From NCBI RefSeq assembly GCF_003151135.1, contig NZ_QEQK01000001.1, positions 292,829 to 356,828 of the forward strand: a stretch of 64,000 nt of DNA, read 5' to 3'. A program made the translations under genes and the position numbers. Positions 7,296 through 17,679 of this stretch are shown here, piece by piece (within the stretch, counting starts at the first letter, position 1; the number at the start of each line of letters is the position of its first letter). A model generated the notes under the pieces. The model saw nothing but the letters and a program-made list of their open reading frames with translations. It ran no database searches and had not been told where the DNA came from. The stretch comes from Abyssibacter profundi. GTDB lineage: Bacteria > Pseudomonadota > Gammaproteobacteria > Nevskiales > OUC007.

Positions 7296-8462
7296 TCAGC
7301 GCACAGTCCAGATCAGCATGAGCGTGGGATCGGCCAGCTCAGCGTCGCCACCGCTGCGGCGCTCGCGCAAGTCGGCGACCAGTTCCAGTGAGGGCCGGGC
7401 GCTTGGCGAGAAATAGCCCCCTAAATGCCGAGGCGTCCAGCGCAGGCGGCCGTTCGCATGGGATTCGGTCACCGAAGCCTGCGCCCAGACCTGGTCGCGA
7501 TAGGCGCGGTCCACCCCAACTTCAAGATGAACGTCCGACCACAGGGTGTCGGCGATGGCCTGAACCCCCGCATGTACGGCCATGTTGTGTCCGGCCGCCA
7601 GGTCATAATTCGACGCGGTGGTCCACGCCCGCAGCCGCAGGCGACGCCACGGCAACTCGGCAGACAGGTTCACAATGCCGGCCCGGGTGAGCGACCGGGT
7701 CTGATGCCTGCGTGTCTGCTGGTGAAACCATTCGGTATTGAGGTTGAGCAGCACCCGGCCCAGCTGCTGCCCCATGCCCAGGCGCAGACGTGTTTCGGTT
7801 TGTTGCCTCCAGCCCACCGCCACGCCGGCCGGCGCGCGATCCAGATGCTCCAGTTCGACACGCAGGCTGCGCCCACCGCGACGGATGCCATGCCAGCCCA
7901 CCCAGCGTCGCTGCGTACGGGTACGCTGCGGTTTGGAACGTTGCTGCACTTGCTCCGCCAAGCCGAGATTGATCTGCCCCCCCGCCCAGGGGCGTTCGAC
8001 ACGCAGCGCGCGACGCTCGCGGTCGCCGGCAAACCAAATATCGGTTGGCAAGGCGTAGTCCTCGCCAAACTGCTGCCAGTCCACCGCAACGCGCCAGACC
8101 CCGAACCGCCGCTGCACCGATGTCTGCAGGCTGGCGTCCTGACGCTTGCGATGGTTGAAGGCAGGGCGAGGCGCCAGCGAGTGGTAGTCGATGCGCGAGA
8201 CCACACTGAGACTGTCATCGCGCCATGCGAAGTCGCCGGCGAGCGATAGGTCAGACACATCGCGCACCCGCGCATCCGGCTGCAGCCACAGCCGATCGGG
8301 TTCGCGGGCCTGCGAACGGATACCCGCCTCCCAACCATCGGCCGTCAGGCGAATGGCGGACCCGTTGATATGTTGAATCCACTGCACGCCGATGGGCGGG
8401 TTATCCACGGCCTGTGCCGCGCCTGGCAGGGCGACGGATAGGCCAAGCAACAACCGGCGCAT
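7296..8462 (-). CDS. Predicted exported beta-rich (outer-membrane barrel-like) protein, unknown family
   Basis: About 388 residues. The start at 8462 gives a clean signal peptide (MRRLLLGLSVALPGAAQA); an ATG ten codons upstream at 8492 is the alternative. The rest is dominated by alternating polar/aromatic strands with frequent W, Y, R and short turns (for example GVWRVAVDWQQFG, RVLLNLNTEWFHQQ), ending LMLIWTVR. A terminal hydrophobic/aromatic strand is typical of outer-membrane barrels. I do not recognise a named family. It may share a transcript with the downstream ECF sigma gene. Confidence 0.65.
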   Translation of the reverse strand: MRRLLLGLSVALPGAAQAVDNPPIGVQWIQHINGSAIRLTADGWEAGIRSQAREPDRLWLQPDARVRDVSDLSLAGDFAWRDDSLSVVSRIDYHSLAPRPAFNHRKRQDASLQTSVQRRFGVWRVAVDWQQFGEDYALPTDIWFAGDRERRALRVERPWAGGQINLGLAEQVQQRSKPQRTRTQRRWVGWHGIRRGGRSLRVELEHLDRAPAGVAVGWRQQTETRLRLGMGQQLGRVLLNLNTEWFHQQTRRHQTRSLTRAGIVNLSAELPWRRLRLRAWTTASNYDLAAGHNMAVHAGVQAIADTLWSDVHLEVGVDRAYRDQVWAQASVTESHANGRLRWTPRHLGGYFSPSARPSLELVADLRERRSGGDAELADPTLMLIWTVR

Positions 8463-8492
8463 GGCGCGAGCAGACAGCCCGAGGCACTTCAC

Positions 8493-8923
8493 CGCACTAC
8501 CCTGGCCCGCATCTGCAGGGCCGCTGTCACTCAGTCAATTTGAAGTGGCCGCCGGCATCCAGTGATGACCGCAGCCACAGCGCAACGCCGCACAGATTAA
8601 GGGATCGGGGCTGAAGAATTCGAGAACTGGCGCGCGATTTAACCCCGTGGACCCCTCCGTTGGTCACGGTCAAAACCACCGGTCGTCGCCCCTGCAGGAC
8701 GGAGCTGGGCTGACGCGCCGAACAACAGGGCAGGACGCAGGCAAAAAAAACCGGCGGTGGTCGCCACCACCGCCGGAATTAGGGGGAGCGAAGATCACCA
8801 AGGTGACCGACGCACGTCCCGACGCGTGTCAGAGACCGGAGGACCTCTGGGAACCACACGCGTCAGGTCATAAAACGCATTCCGTCGACAAAACCGGACA
8901 TCCGCCCGAAATTTTTATCTGCG
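8493..8923. other. Gene-free interval between the barrel-like gene and ppc
   Basis: About 430 bases with no convincing ORF. It holds the ppc terminator (8743-8776). The parts at 8493-8742 and 8777-8923 show no repeat, RNA or regulatory motif that I can support. The right part should carry the ppc 3' UTR and the left part the promoter of the leftward barrel-like gene. Confidence 0.6.
8743..8776 (-). terminator. Rho-independent terminator of edd-eda-ppc
   Basis: Perfect 10-bp GC stem CCGGCGGTGG (8751-8760) with CCACCGCCGG (8767-8776) and a 6-base loop. It is flanked on the low-coordinate side by eight A (8743-8750), which read as a U tract on the minus strand. It lies about 150 bases past the ppc stop. 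Confidence 0.9.
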
Positions 8924-11683
8924 CTACCCGGTATTTCGCATGCCGGCTGCGATGCCATTGATCGATCGCAGCAGCGCTTCCTTCCACACCGGCTCGTCCG
9001 GGCGCTCCCGACACCGTTCGATCAGCAGGGTCTGGATCGCGTTCAGCGGATCGAGATACGGCCTGCGCCGTTCCAGCGACCGGCCGAGGGCGGGGTCTTC
9101 GCCCAGTAACTGCGCCTGCCCGGTGATCCGCAAAATCTCTGTGCAGGCACGGCGGTACTCGGCCTCAATCACCGAGAAAATGGCCTGCGCCTTCGCCTGA
9201 TCGGGGGCGAGTTCGGCATAGCGGCGGGCAATGTCCATGTCTGCCTTGGTCAAGGCCATCTGCGTGTTGTTCAAAAAGTTGGCGAAGTACGGCCATTGTT
9301 CGGCCATCTCCCGCAGCAGGGTCGTGGCATCCGGGTGCTCGGCCTGGAAACGCTCCAGCGCCGTGCCCACACCCAGCCAAGCCGGCAGTGTGTGCCGCGA
9401 CTGCGCCCAGGCAAACACCCAGGGAATGGCGCGAATCGAATATTTGCCCCGCTCGGCCTTCTTGCGGTGGCTGGGGCGCGAGCCAATGTTTAGCGAGCCG
9501 ATCTCTGCGACCGGCGTGGCATCGTAGAAATAGTCAAAAAAGCCTTCCGTGTGCTCGGTCAGCTCCCGGTACCAGGCCTCGCCCTCGGCGGCCAGACGCG
9601 CCATGGCGTCGAGGTGGGCCTGGGGTGCGTCGTCGGCGTACAGCGCATGCTTGATCACCCCGCTCACCCCCACCGTCAGCTCGTAGACCGCGGTCTCGGG
9701 GTTGTTGTAGCGGTAGAAGATCATCTCACCCTGCTCGGTGAACTTGATCCGCCCGTTCACGGTGTCTGGCGGCTGGGCCAGAATCGACGAATGCGTCGGG
9801 CCGCCACCGCGACCGACGGTGCCGCCACGGCCGTGGAATAGCAGGCAACCCACGCCCTGCTCACGACAAAGTGTGGTGACTTCGCGCTGGGCGTTATAAA
9901 GGTTCCAGCTCGAAGCGAGGATGCCGCCATCCTTGCAGGAATCCGAATACCCCAGCATGACCTCCTGATCCCCGCCAGAGGCCTCGAGCATCTGCCGGTA
10001 CACCGGGTTGGCCAGCAAGGCCTGCATCACGGGCCGGATGTGGGCCAGATCCTCGATGGTTTCGAACAGCGGCGCGATTCGCATCCGGCAGACCGCGCCA
10101 TCGGCCTGCCAGCCCGTGAGGCCGTAAACCGACCCCAGCGCCAAGACTTCCATCACATCGCTGGCACTGTGAGCCATGGAGATCACATAGGCGCCGAAAG
10201 TCTCCTCACCAAAGACATTCTGCGCCTGGGCCATCATCTGGATCGGCGCCAGTACCTGACGCACCGACTCGCTGAAGAATTCCAGCGGTGGTGGTGACGG
10301 CGGGTTCTCGACGATCCGGGTGAGCAATTCCATGCGCTGCGGCTCGTCCAGCGCGGCGTAGTCTTCGCAGCGTCCCGCCTCGCGCAGCAGGTCGGCCACC
10401 GCCTCCTCATGGCGCGGCGACTCCTGGCGCAGGTCCAACCGGGCCAGCGAGAATCCGAAGGCCTCGGCGGCGAAGATCAGATCCTTGAGCCGGCGATTGG
10501 CGATGTTGTCGTCGCCGTGGCTGCACAGCGACTGATGAATCAGCCGCAGGTCATCAATGAAATCGGCCACCGAGGCATAGCCGCCCGAAGCACGGCGAGA
10601 CCGCTGGGCGCGGTTTTCCAGTTCGACCTGGACCTGCTCGACCATGGCCGTCAGCCGTTCGCGCATCAGGTAGAGCTTGCGACGGTACGGCTCCTGGGCA
10701 AAGCGCTCAGGCAAGGCGCCGGTCCGGTTGAGGTACTCGGCCTCATCCTCGGCCAGCGAGGCTTCGAAGGCGGGGGTGGGCGCACACCAGCGCCGTGAAT
10801 GCGACAGCTCATCGGCCAGCACATCGGTTTGACGCAGGTAATAGGTGAGCACCTCACGAATCTGCATGCGCAACGCATACCAGGAGGTATTCACTGTCAC
10901 GAAGGGGTTGCCGTCGCGGTCTCCGCCCACCCAGGAACCAAAGCGTAGAAAAGCCGGAAAGCGAATACGTTGCTCGTAGCTGCGACCGAGGGCGCGCTCC
11001 AGGTTGCGACAAAGCACCGGCACGGCCTGGATGATCGACTGGTTGAAATAGTGCAGCGTGTTGCGGATTTCGTCCTCCGCCGTCGGCCGCTGCCCACGCA
11101 GTTCCTCGGTCTTCCACAGCGTCTGGATCTCGCGGCCAATGGCCTCGACGATCTCGGACGACTCGCCATCCTCCAGCCGCTCGTTGAGGACGAAAATGCG
11201 CCGCAGCGCCTCCATGACCGTGCGACTCTTGGCCTCGGTGGGGTGCGCGGTGAACACGGGGTTGTAGCGCATGCGCCCCAGCAGCTCGGACATGGCCGTG
11301 GCGTCCAGCCCGGATTCCACGGCCGAAGCCAGCGCATCATCAAAAGACCCCACCCACAGCCGGCCACCCTGGGCCACCTGCTGGCGCCGCGCCCGGTGCT
11401 GGTACAGCTCGTCGGCGATGTTCACCAACTGGAAGTAAATTGTGAACGCGCGGACCACCTGCATCAGGGTCTCGGCATCCAGGGCGCGGATCATGCGATC
11501 CAGGCCCTCCAGGCCGTCCCGCTCGCCGTTTCGTAGCGCGATAAAGCCGGTACGCAGCTCCTCGACCACTTCGAACACCCCGGGCCGGGCGTGCCGGGCA
11601 ATGACCTGCCCCAGGAGCTTGCCCAGCAGCTTGACGCGGGCACGCAGGGCGAAGTCTTCAGGGTCCATGGCAAGTTCGTTCAT
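8924..11683 (-). CDS. ppc: Phosphoenolpyruvate carboxylase
   Basis: Carboxylates PEP with bicarbonate to oxaloacetate, the anaplerotic feed of the TCA cycle. 919 residues, normal for bacterial PEPC. Signatures in order: FTAHPTEAKSRT (144-155, catalytic His147), GYSDSCKDGG (578-587), and the glycine-rich FHGRGGTVGRGGGP (616-629). The C-terminus ends MRNTG, the conserved PEPC end. Its ATG overlaps the eda stop (TGATG), so it is the last gene of an edd-eda-ppc operon. That links oxaloacetate supply to Entner-Doudoroff flux. Confidence 0.97.
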   Translation of the reverse strand: MNELAMDPEDFALRARVKLLGKLLGQVIARHARPGVFEVVEELRTGFIALRNGERDGLEGLDRMIRALDAETLMQVVRAFTIYFQLVNIADELYQHRARRQQVAQGGRLWVGSFDDALASAVESGLDATAMSELLGRMRYNPVFTAHPTEAKSRTVMEALRRIFVLNERLEDGESSEIVEAIGREIQTLWKTEELRGQRPTAEDEIRNTLHYFNQSIIQAVPVLCRNLERALGRSYEQRIRFPAFLRFGSWVGGDRDGNPFVTVNTSWYALRMQIREVLTYYLRQTDVLADELSHSRRWCAPTPAFEASLAEDEAEYLNRTGALPERFAQEPYRRKLYLMRERLTAMVEQVQVELENRAQRSRRASGGYASVADFIDDLRLIHQSLCSHGDDNIANRRLKDLIFAAEAFGFSLARLDLRQESPRHEEAVADLLREAGRCEDYAALDEPQRMELLTRIVENPPSPPPLEFFSESVRQVLAPIQMMAQAQNVFGEETFGAYVISMAHSASDVMEVLALGSVYGLTGWQADGAVCRMRIAPLFETIEDLAHIRPVMQALLANPVYRQMLEASGGDQEVMLGYSDSCKDGGILASSWNLYNAQREVTTLCREQGVGCLLFHGRGGTVGRGGGPTHSSILAQPPDTVNGRIKFTEQGEMIFYRYNNPETAVYELTVGVSGVIKHALYADDAPQAHLDAMARLAAEGEAWYRELTEHTEGFFDYFYDATPVAEIGSLNIGSRPSHRKKAERGKYSIRAIPWVFAWAQSRHTLPAWLGVGTALERFQAEHPDATTLLREMAEQWPYFANFLNNTQMALTKADMDIARRYAELAPDQAKAQAIFSVIEAEYRRACTEILRITGQAQLLGEDPALGRSLERRRPYLDPLNAIQTLLIERCRERPDEPVWKEALLRSINGIAAGMRNTG

Positions 11684-12387
11684 CAGCGCAGGGTCTCCAG
11701 AGCAGCTCCAGGGTCTTCTTCACCAGCCTGCGGTTGCACGCCGGCAGCCTGACCGGTGGTGGTCGGTTCGTCGTGGGCGATCTGCACGGCGCGACGCGCT
11801 AATGTCTCGATCAACCCCCAATCCTTGCGCGCCAGGGCATCGGCTGGCGCCATCCAGGTGCCGCCGACGCAGGCCACATTGGGCAGCGCCAGATAACGCG
11901 GCAGGTCCTCTTCGCGAATACCGCCGGTGGGGCAGAACACGGCATCGGGGATGGGTCCGGCGATTGCCCGCAAGAAATCCGAGCCGCCCGCCAGCTTGGC
12001 GGGAAACAGCTTCATGGCGTGAAAACCCAGCTCGTAGGCCGTCATCACTTCGGTCGGCGTCATCACGCCAGGCAGCAGTGGAATCGGGTGCTCGATTGCA
12101 CGTAGCGAGGGCGGCAGCCCCGGCGAGACCGCAAAACTGGCACCGGCATCCCAGGCCGCGCGGATATCAGCGTCGCTGCGCACGGTCCCCACGCCCACCC
12201 GGGCATCCGGCACCTGACGCGCAATCCGTTCGATGGCCGTCAACGCCGCTGGCGTGCGCAGCGTGATCTCCAGATTGGGCAGCCCCCCGCTGACCAGCGC
12301 CTCGGCCAGCGGTACGGCGTCGTCCGGCGACTCAATGACCAGCACCGGAATCACCGGTGCCGCGTGCAACAACTCCATGAGTGTCAT
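11683..12387 (-). CDS. eda: KDPG/KHG aldolase
   Basis: Cleaves 2-keto-3-deoxy-6-phosphogluconate to pyruvate and glyceraldehyde 3-phosphate. 234 residues; Glu40 and Thr45 in LEITLRT, and the Schiff-base Lys126 in KLFPA followed by GG and the CPTGGI phosphate-binding loop. It is about 20 residues longer than E. coli Eda, the extra being a polar C-terminal tail (GQAAGVQPQAGEED). GAGGAG lies 6 bases before the ATG. Between edd (15-base gap) and ppc (overlap). Confidence 0.96.
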   Translation of the reverse strand: MTLMELLHAAPVIPVLVIESPDDAVPLAEALVSGGLPNLEITLRTPAALTAIERIARQVPDARVGVGTVRSDADIRAAWDAGASFAVSPGLPPSLRAIEHPIPLLPGVMTPTEVMTAYELGFHAMKLFPAKLAGGSDFLRAIAGPIPDAVFCPTGGIREEDLPRYLALPNVACVGGTWMAPADALARKDWGLIETLARRAVQIAHDEPTTTGQAAGVQPQAGEEDPGAALETLR

Positions 12388-12402
12388 CGCGAACTCCTCG
12401 AA

Positions 12403-14211
12403 TCAGAACAGGCTGGCGGCACCGGCCTCGGCGCCGTTATTGGCCGCACGCAACGCGGAGAACAACTCGCGTCCGTAACCGGGCGGGCTGGTCGGCACCG
12501 CCGCGACCTCACGCATGGCCCAAACCGACGCGGAGACCTGCGCTTCCAAGGTGCCGCGCTCACCGTCCAGGCGAATCACATCGCCGTCTCGCACCTTGCC
12601 CAACGGTCCGCCGTCGGCCACCTCCGGGGTGACATGGATGGCGGCCGGCACCTTGCCGGATGCGCCTGACATGCGCCCGTCGGTGACCAGCGCCACCTTG
12701 AAGCCGCGATCCTGCAAGACACCGAGCTGCGGGGTGAGCTTGTGCAGTTCCGGCATGCCGTTGGCTTTGGGCCCCTGACCGCGTACCACCGCGACCAGGT
12801 CATGGTTCATGCGCCCGGCCTGGAATGCGTCGATCAGCGCCTGCTGATCCTCGAAGACCATGGCCGGCGCTTCGATGACGCGGTGCTCCGGCTTAACCGC
12901 CGATACCTTGATCACTCCACGGCCGAGATTGCCATCAAGCACGCGTAGCCCACCCGTGGGCGCGAAGGGGTTGTCCAGACCGCGCAGCACATCGGTGTCA
13001 CCGCTTTGAGCCGGCGCGTCCACCCATTCGACACGACCATCCTCTGCCAGTCTCGGTTCGCGGGTATAGGCCGACAGGCCGGAGCCGACGACGGTCTCGA
13101 CATCTGGGTGCAGCAGCCCGCCGCGCAGCAACTCGGCCATAAGAAAACCCATGCCGCCGGCGGCGTGAAAGTGGTTCACATCCGCGCTGCCATTGGGGTA
13201 GATCTTCGCCAGCGACGGGGTCACCGCCGACAAGGCGCCGAAGTCATCCCAGGTAACGATCAGCCCGGCAGCCCGTGCCATCGCCACCAGATGCAGGGTG
13301 TGATTCGTTGAACCACCCGTGGCCAGCAGCCCCACGATGGCGTTGACGAAGGCGCGCGCGTCGAGCATGTCACCGATCCCGCGCTCGGCCGCATGGGCCA
13401 GCCGACCACATTGCCGCGCCGCCTCGGCGGTCAGCGCATCGCGCAGGGGCGTATTCGGGTTCACGAAGGCGGTGCCCGGCAGGTGAAGGCCCATGACCTC
13501 CATCAACATCTGGTTGGAGTTGGCCGTTCCGTAGAACGTGCAGGTGCCGGGACCATGATAGGCCCGTGATTCCGCCTCCAGCAGCTCGGCCCGACCGATC
13601 TTGCCCTCGGCAAACTGCTGGCGAATACGCGCTTTTTCATCATTCGCCAGCCCGGAGGTCATGGGCCCGGCCGGCACGAACACCGTGGGCAGATGACCGT
13701 AGCTCAGCGCGCCGATGACCAGCCCGGGAACGATTTTGTCGCAAACACCCAGCGCCAACGTGCCGTCAAACATATCGTGGGACAGCGCGATGGCGGTGGC
13801 CATGGCAATGACGTCGCGGGACAACAGGCTGAGCTCCATCCCCGGCTGGCCTTGGGTGACGCCATCGCACATGGCGGGCACGCCCCCGGCGAACTGGGCC
13901 GTGGCCGTCACTTCGCGCGCAGCGGCCTTGATCAGCTCGGGATAGGCGCCCAGGGGCTGGTGCGCGGACAACATGTCGTTATAGGCCGAAACAATGGCCA
14001 GATTGGGCCACTGCAGCCCCGCCAAAGGGGGCTGGTCCGAGCCGGCCGCTGCAAATCCATGTGCCAGATTCGTGCAGGACAGGCGCCCGCGAGCCCGGCC
14101 CTGTGCCCGCGCGGCACCAAGTTGTTCTAGATAGCCTGCCCGCAAATCCTGGCTGCGAGACTCGATCCGTGCCGTGACTTCCGCCACGGTCGGGTGTAGC
14201 GGTTCAACCAT
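12403..14211 (-). CDS. edd: 6-phosphogluconate dehydratase
   Basis: Dehydrates 6-phosphogluconate to KDPG, the committed Entner-Doudoroff step. 602 residues, IlvD/Edd family; it shows [32 protein letters not shown], the GGSTNH segment and [12 protein letters not shown], which supply the iron-sulphur cluster cysteines and active site. First gene of the leftward edd-eda-ppc operon and divergent from zwf-pgl, so one 240-base region controls both arms. Confidence 0.97.
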   Translation of the reverse strand: MVEPLHPTVAEVTARIESRSQDLRAGYLEQLGAARAQGRARGRLSCTNLAHGFAAAGSDQPPLAGLQWPNLAIVSAYNDMLSAHQPLGAYPELIKAAAREVTATAQFAGGVPAMCDGVTQGQPGMELSLLSRDVIAMATAIALSHDMFDGTLALGVCDKIVPGLVIGALSYGHLPTVFVPAGPMTSGLANDEKARIRQQFAEGKIGRAELLEAESRAYHGPGTCTFYGTANSNQMLMEVMGLHLPGTAFVNPNTPLRDALTAEAARQCGRLAHAAERGIGDMLDARAFVNAIVGLLATGGSTNHTLHLVAMARAAGLIVTWDDFGALSAVTPSLAKIYPNGSADVNHFHAAGGMGFLMAELLRGGLLHPDVETVVGSGLSAYTREPRLAEDGRVEWVDAPAQSGDTDVLRGLDNPFAPTGGLRVLDGNLGRGVIKVSAVKPEHRVIEAPAMVFEDQQALIDAFQAGRMNHDLVAVVRGQGPKANGMPELHKLTPQLGVLQDRGFKVALVTDGRMSGASGKVPAAIHVTPEVADGGPLGKVRDGDVIRLDGERGTLEAQVSASVWAMREVAAVPTSPPGYGRELFSALRAANNGAEAGAASLF

Positions 14212-14451
14212 GCGTTGCTCCTTGCTGCACCGGATGTTTGGCGGCGCCGGCAGGCACCGCGCACACCCCCCGGTCTACCCGGCGAGGTGTCCGTTCAACC
14301 ACACCACACTCATCCGACCTTGTCACGCGCCGGTCAAGGCCGGGTGCTTGAATCACCGGCGGGCAGCGGTGGTAACGTGCTGTGGCGTAGATCATGCAAA
14401 CAACGCGCCGGAGACCCCAGCTGCTCCGGCGGCGTCAAAGGAGGCGCAACA
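14212..14451. promoter_or_regulatory. Divergent control region of the edd and zwf operons
   Basis: 240 bases between the edd start and the zwf start. Both operons must be transcribed from here. I see no convincing HexR-type palindrome and no consensus -10/-35 pair, so the regulator is not identifiable. The zwf frame is open through it, but the codons there do not resemble any G6PDH. Confidence 0.5.
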
Positions 14452-15916
<1,465 letters not shown>

Positions 15917-15927
<11 letters not shown>

Positions 15928-16609
15928 CTGGTTTGAATTTCCCGATAGAGATGCACTGGCCGCAGCGCTAGGCGCGCGCATCGGCGAACGACTCGCGGAA
16001 GCGATTGATACCCGCAAGCAGGCCTCGTTGGTGGTTTCGGGTGGTCGTACACCCGTTCGCCTGTTTGGCGCGTTGTCGAAGCTGCCGCTGAACTGGTCCA
16101 GCATTCATGTCCTGCCCGCTGATGAGCGCTGGGTCGACGAACAGGAAGCCGCCAGCAACGTTGGGCTGATCCGCCGTGAACTGGTTCGCGACCAGGCGGC
16201 CGCCGCGCATGTCATCTCTCTTAAGACGCCGCATACATTGCCGGAATCTGGCCAGATGGTGGCCGAGGCCCGCGTAGCCGAGGTCGGTTTTCCGCTGGAT
16301 GTCGTGGTCCTCGGCATGGGCAATGACGGCCATACCGCCTCGTTATTTCCCGACGCGCCAGAACTCACCGGCGTGCTGGACAGCGACCACGCCTGCGAGG
16401 TGGTCCGCCCGCCCAGCCAGCCCACGGCGCGGATGACGCTAACACCCGTGGCCCTGAACAACGCCCGACATCAGTTTCTGCACATCGAGGGTGATGACAA
16501 GCGCGAGACGTTCGAACGTGCCATTGCTGACCGCGATGTCGAGGCGATGCCCGTGCGCACCGTGCTGTTCGATCGCGGGCCCCGTCTGCAGGTTTACTGG
16601 TCGCCCTGA
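15917..16609 (+). CDS. pgl: 6-phosphogluconolactonase
   Basis: Hydrolyses 6-phosphogluconolactone to 6-phosphogluconate, between Zwf and Edd. 230 residues from the ATG at 15917 (preceded by GGAGG). Signatures SGGRTPVRLF (41-50), PADERWV and LGMGNDGHTASLFP match the DevB-type family. It overlaps the zwf stop by 11 bases and the convergent gene at 16594 by 16 bases. Genes for all the Entner-Doudoroff steps from glucose 6-phosphate are thus in this locus; no glucokinase is nearby. Confidence 0.95.
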
Positions 16610-17679
16610 GCGCCCTGCCCCGTCCATTGCTCGAACCCGGGATTGCGAACGGCGTTGGGTGTGGGCCGTTCACCAGGTCGTAACGCGGGCTCGTGCGGCA
16701 CGAGTTGCACATCGTCCATGTCGATGCCCCCCTGCCCGGCCAGCACAATACCCAGCTCGACGCGCCGACCCTGTAGATCAGCGCTCCCGGTGATGACCCG
16801 ATGCACCGACCAGTCCGTTGTCAGCGCATCGCGCGCCCCATATCCCGGGGCGGAATGCCATTCCTGTCTGCGCGTGCCCGCATATTCCACATGCCAACGT
16901 CCACCGGCGGCTTGCCGCGCCAGTGCGCCACGCAACCACCAGCGGGCTTCCAGTTGCGGCGCTGTCCACTCGGACACATCGACGGTCTGAATCAGCACAG
17001 CCTCGCCTTCCGGATTCTCGACGGCGTTGCGTAGACGCGCAGCCCAGCCTCCGCCACGGCCCGCCACACGCTCGGCTGTGTATTGGCCGTCAACCGTCTG
17101 GCGCAATGTCCAGTGCCGAGGCAGCTCCAGCGTGATGGCCGGGTCCGAAGCTTCCCTGGCTGCCTGGGCGGCTAGCCAAGCGTCGGTTGGATGGACCGGT
17201 TCGGCCGGTAAGCTTGAGTGCAATGCGTGATCCTCCGGCTCATCGGCAGCCTGCAGGCCATCAACGACACTCCGTGCCCCAGTCATCTCCCCGTTCTGGG
17301 TTGGTGCAAGGCTGACCGGCTCCCGACCGGCATTGCCCTGTGCAAGTTGGCGCAGCCGGGCCAGCAAGGCGTAAGCGATGACCCATCGGGCCTCGCCAAC
17401 GCTGGCCCATGCGGCATCCTCGTCACCACCGACATTCAGAATGGCCTGGCCATCGGGATGATCCAACCGCAGCCAGGCTGCCGCATGGTCCACACGCAGG
17501 TCTGAATACGGCAGTTCAGCGGGTGCGTTGGCCATCAGGTCATCGCGTAAGTCTGACGGCAAAGCCTGCCCGCTGGGCCAGGACAACTCCGTCGGCTCCT
17601 CACGGGTCCGGTCGACGAGCGTGATCCATGCCGCTACGGCGACGAAGACTGCGAGAGCGATAGGGCCGACGCGCTGCAT
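16594..17679 (-). CDS. Membrane-anchored protein of unknown function
   Basis: 361 residues with one N-terminal hydrophobic anchor (IALAVFVAVAAWITLV) and a large extracytoplasmic part. The C-terminal 150 residues are beta-rich, with W(R)AGRGGGWAARL and IDMDDVQLVP followed by NAVRNPGFEQW, which recalls carbohydrate-binding or jelly-roll modules. That is only a resemblance. Its ATG overlaps the stop of the ABC exporter gene (TAATG), so it is probably made together with it. Confidence 0.65.
   Translation of the reverse strand: MQRVGPIALAVFVAVAAWITLVDRTREEPTELSWPSGQALPSDLRDDLMANAPAELPYSDLRVDHAAAWLRLDHPDGQAILNVGGDEDAAWASVGEARWVIAYALLARLRQLAQGNAGREPVSLAPTQNGEMTGARSVVDGLQAADEPEDHALHSSLPAEPVHPTDAWLAAQAAREASDPAITLELPRHWTLRQTVDGQYTAERVAGRGGGWAARLRNAVENPEGEAVLIQTVDVSEWTAPQLEARWWLRGALARQAAGGRWHVEYAGTRRQEWHSAPGYGARDALTTDWSVHRVITGSADLQGRRVELGIVLAGQGGIDMDDVQLVPHEPALRPGERPTPNAVRNPGFEQWTGQGAQGDQ

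Noticed and set aside
14215-14451. N-terminal extension of zwf
   Set aside because: The reading frame is open, but G6PDH begins at the VIFGGAGDL motif and an excellent Shine-Dalgarno site precedes the ATG at 14452.
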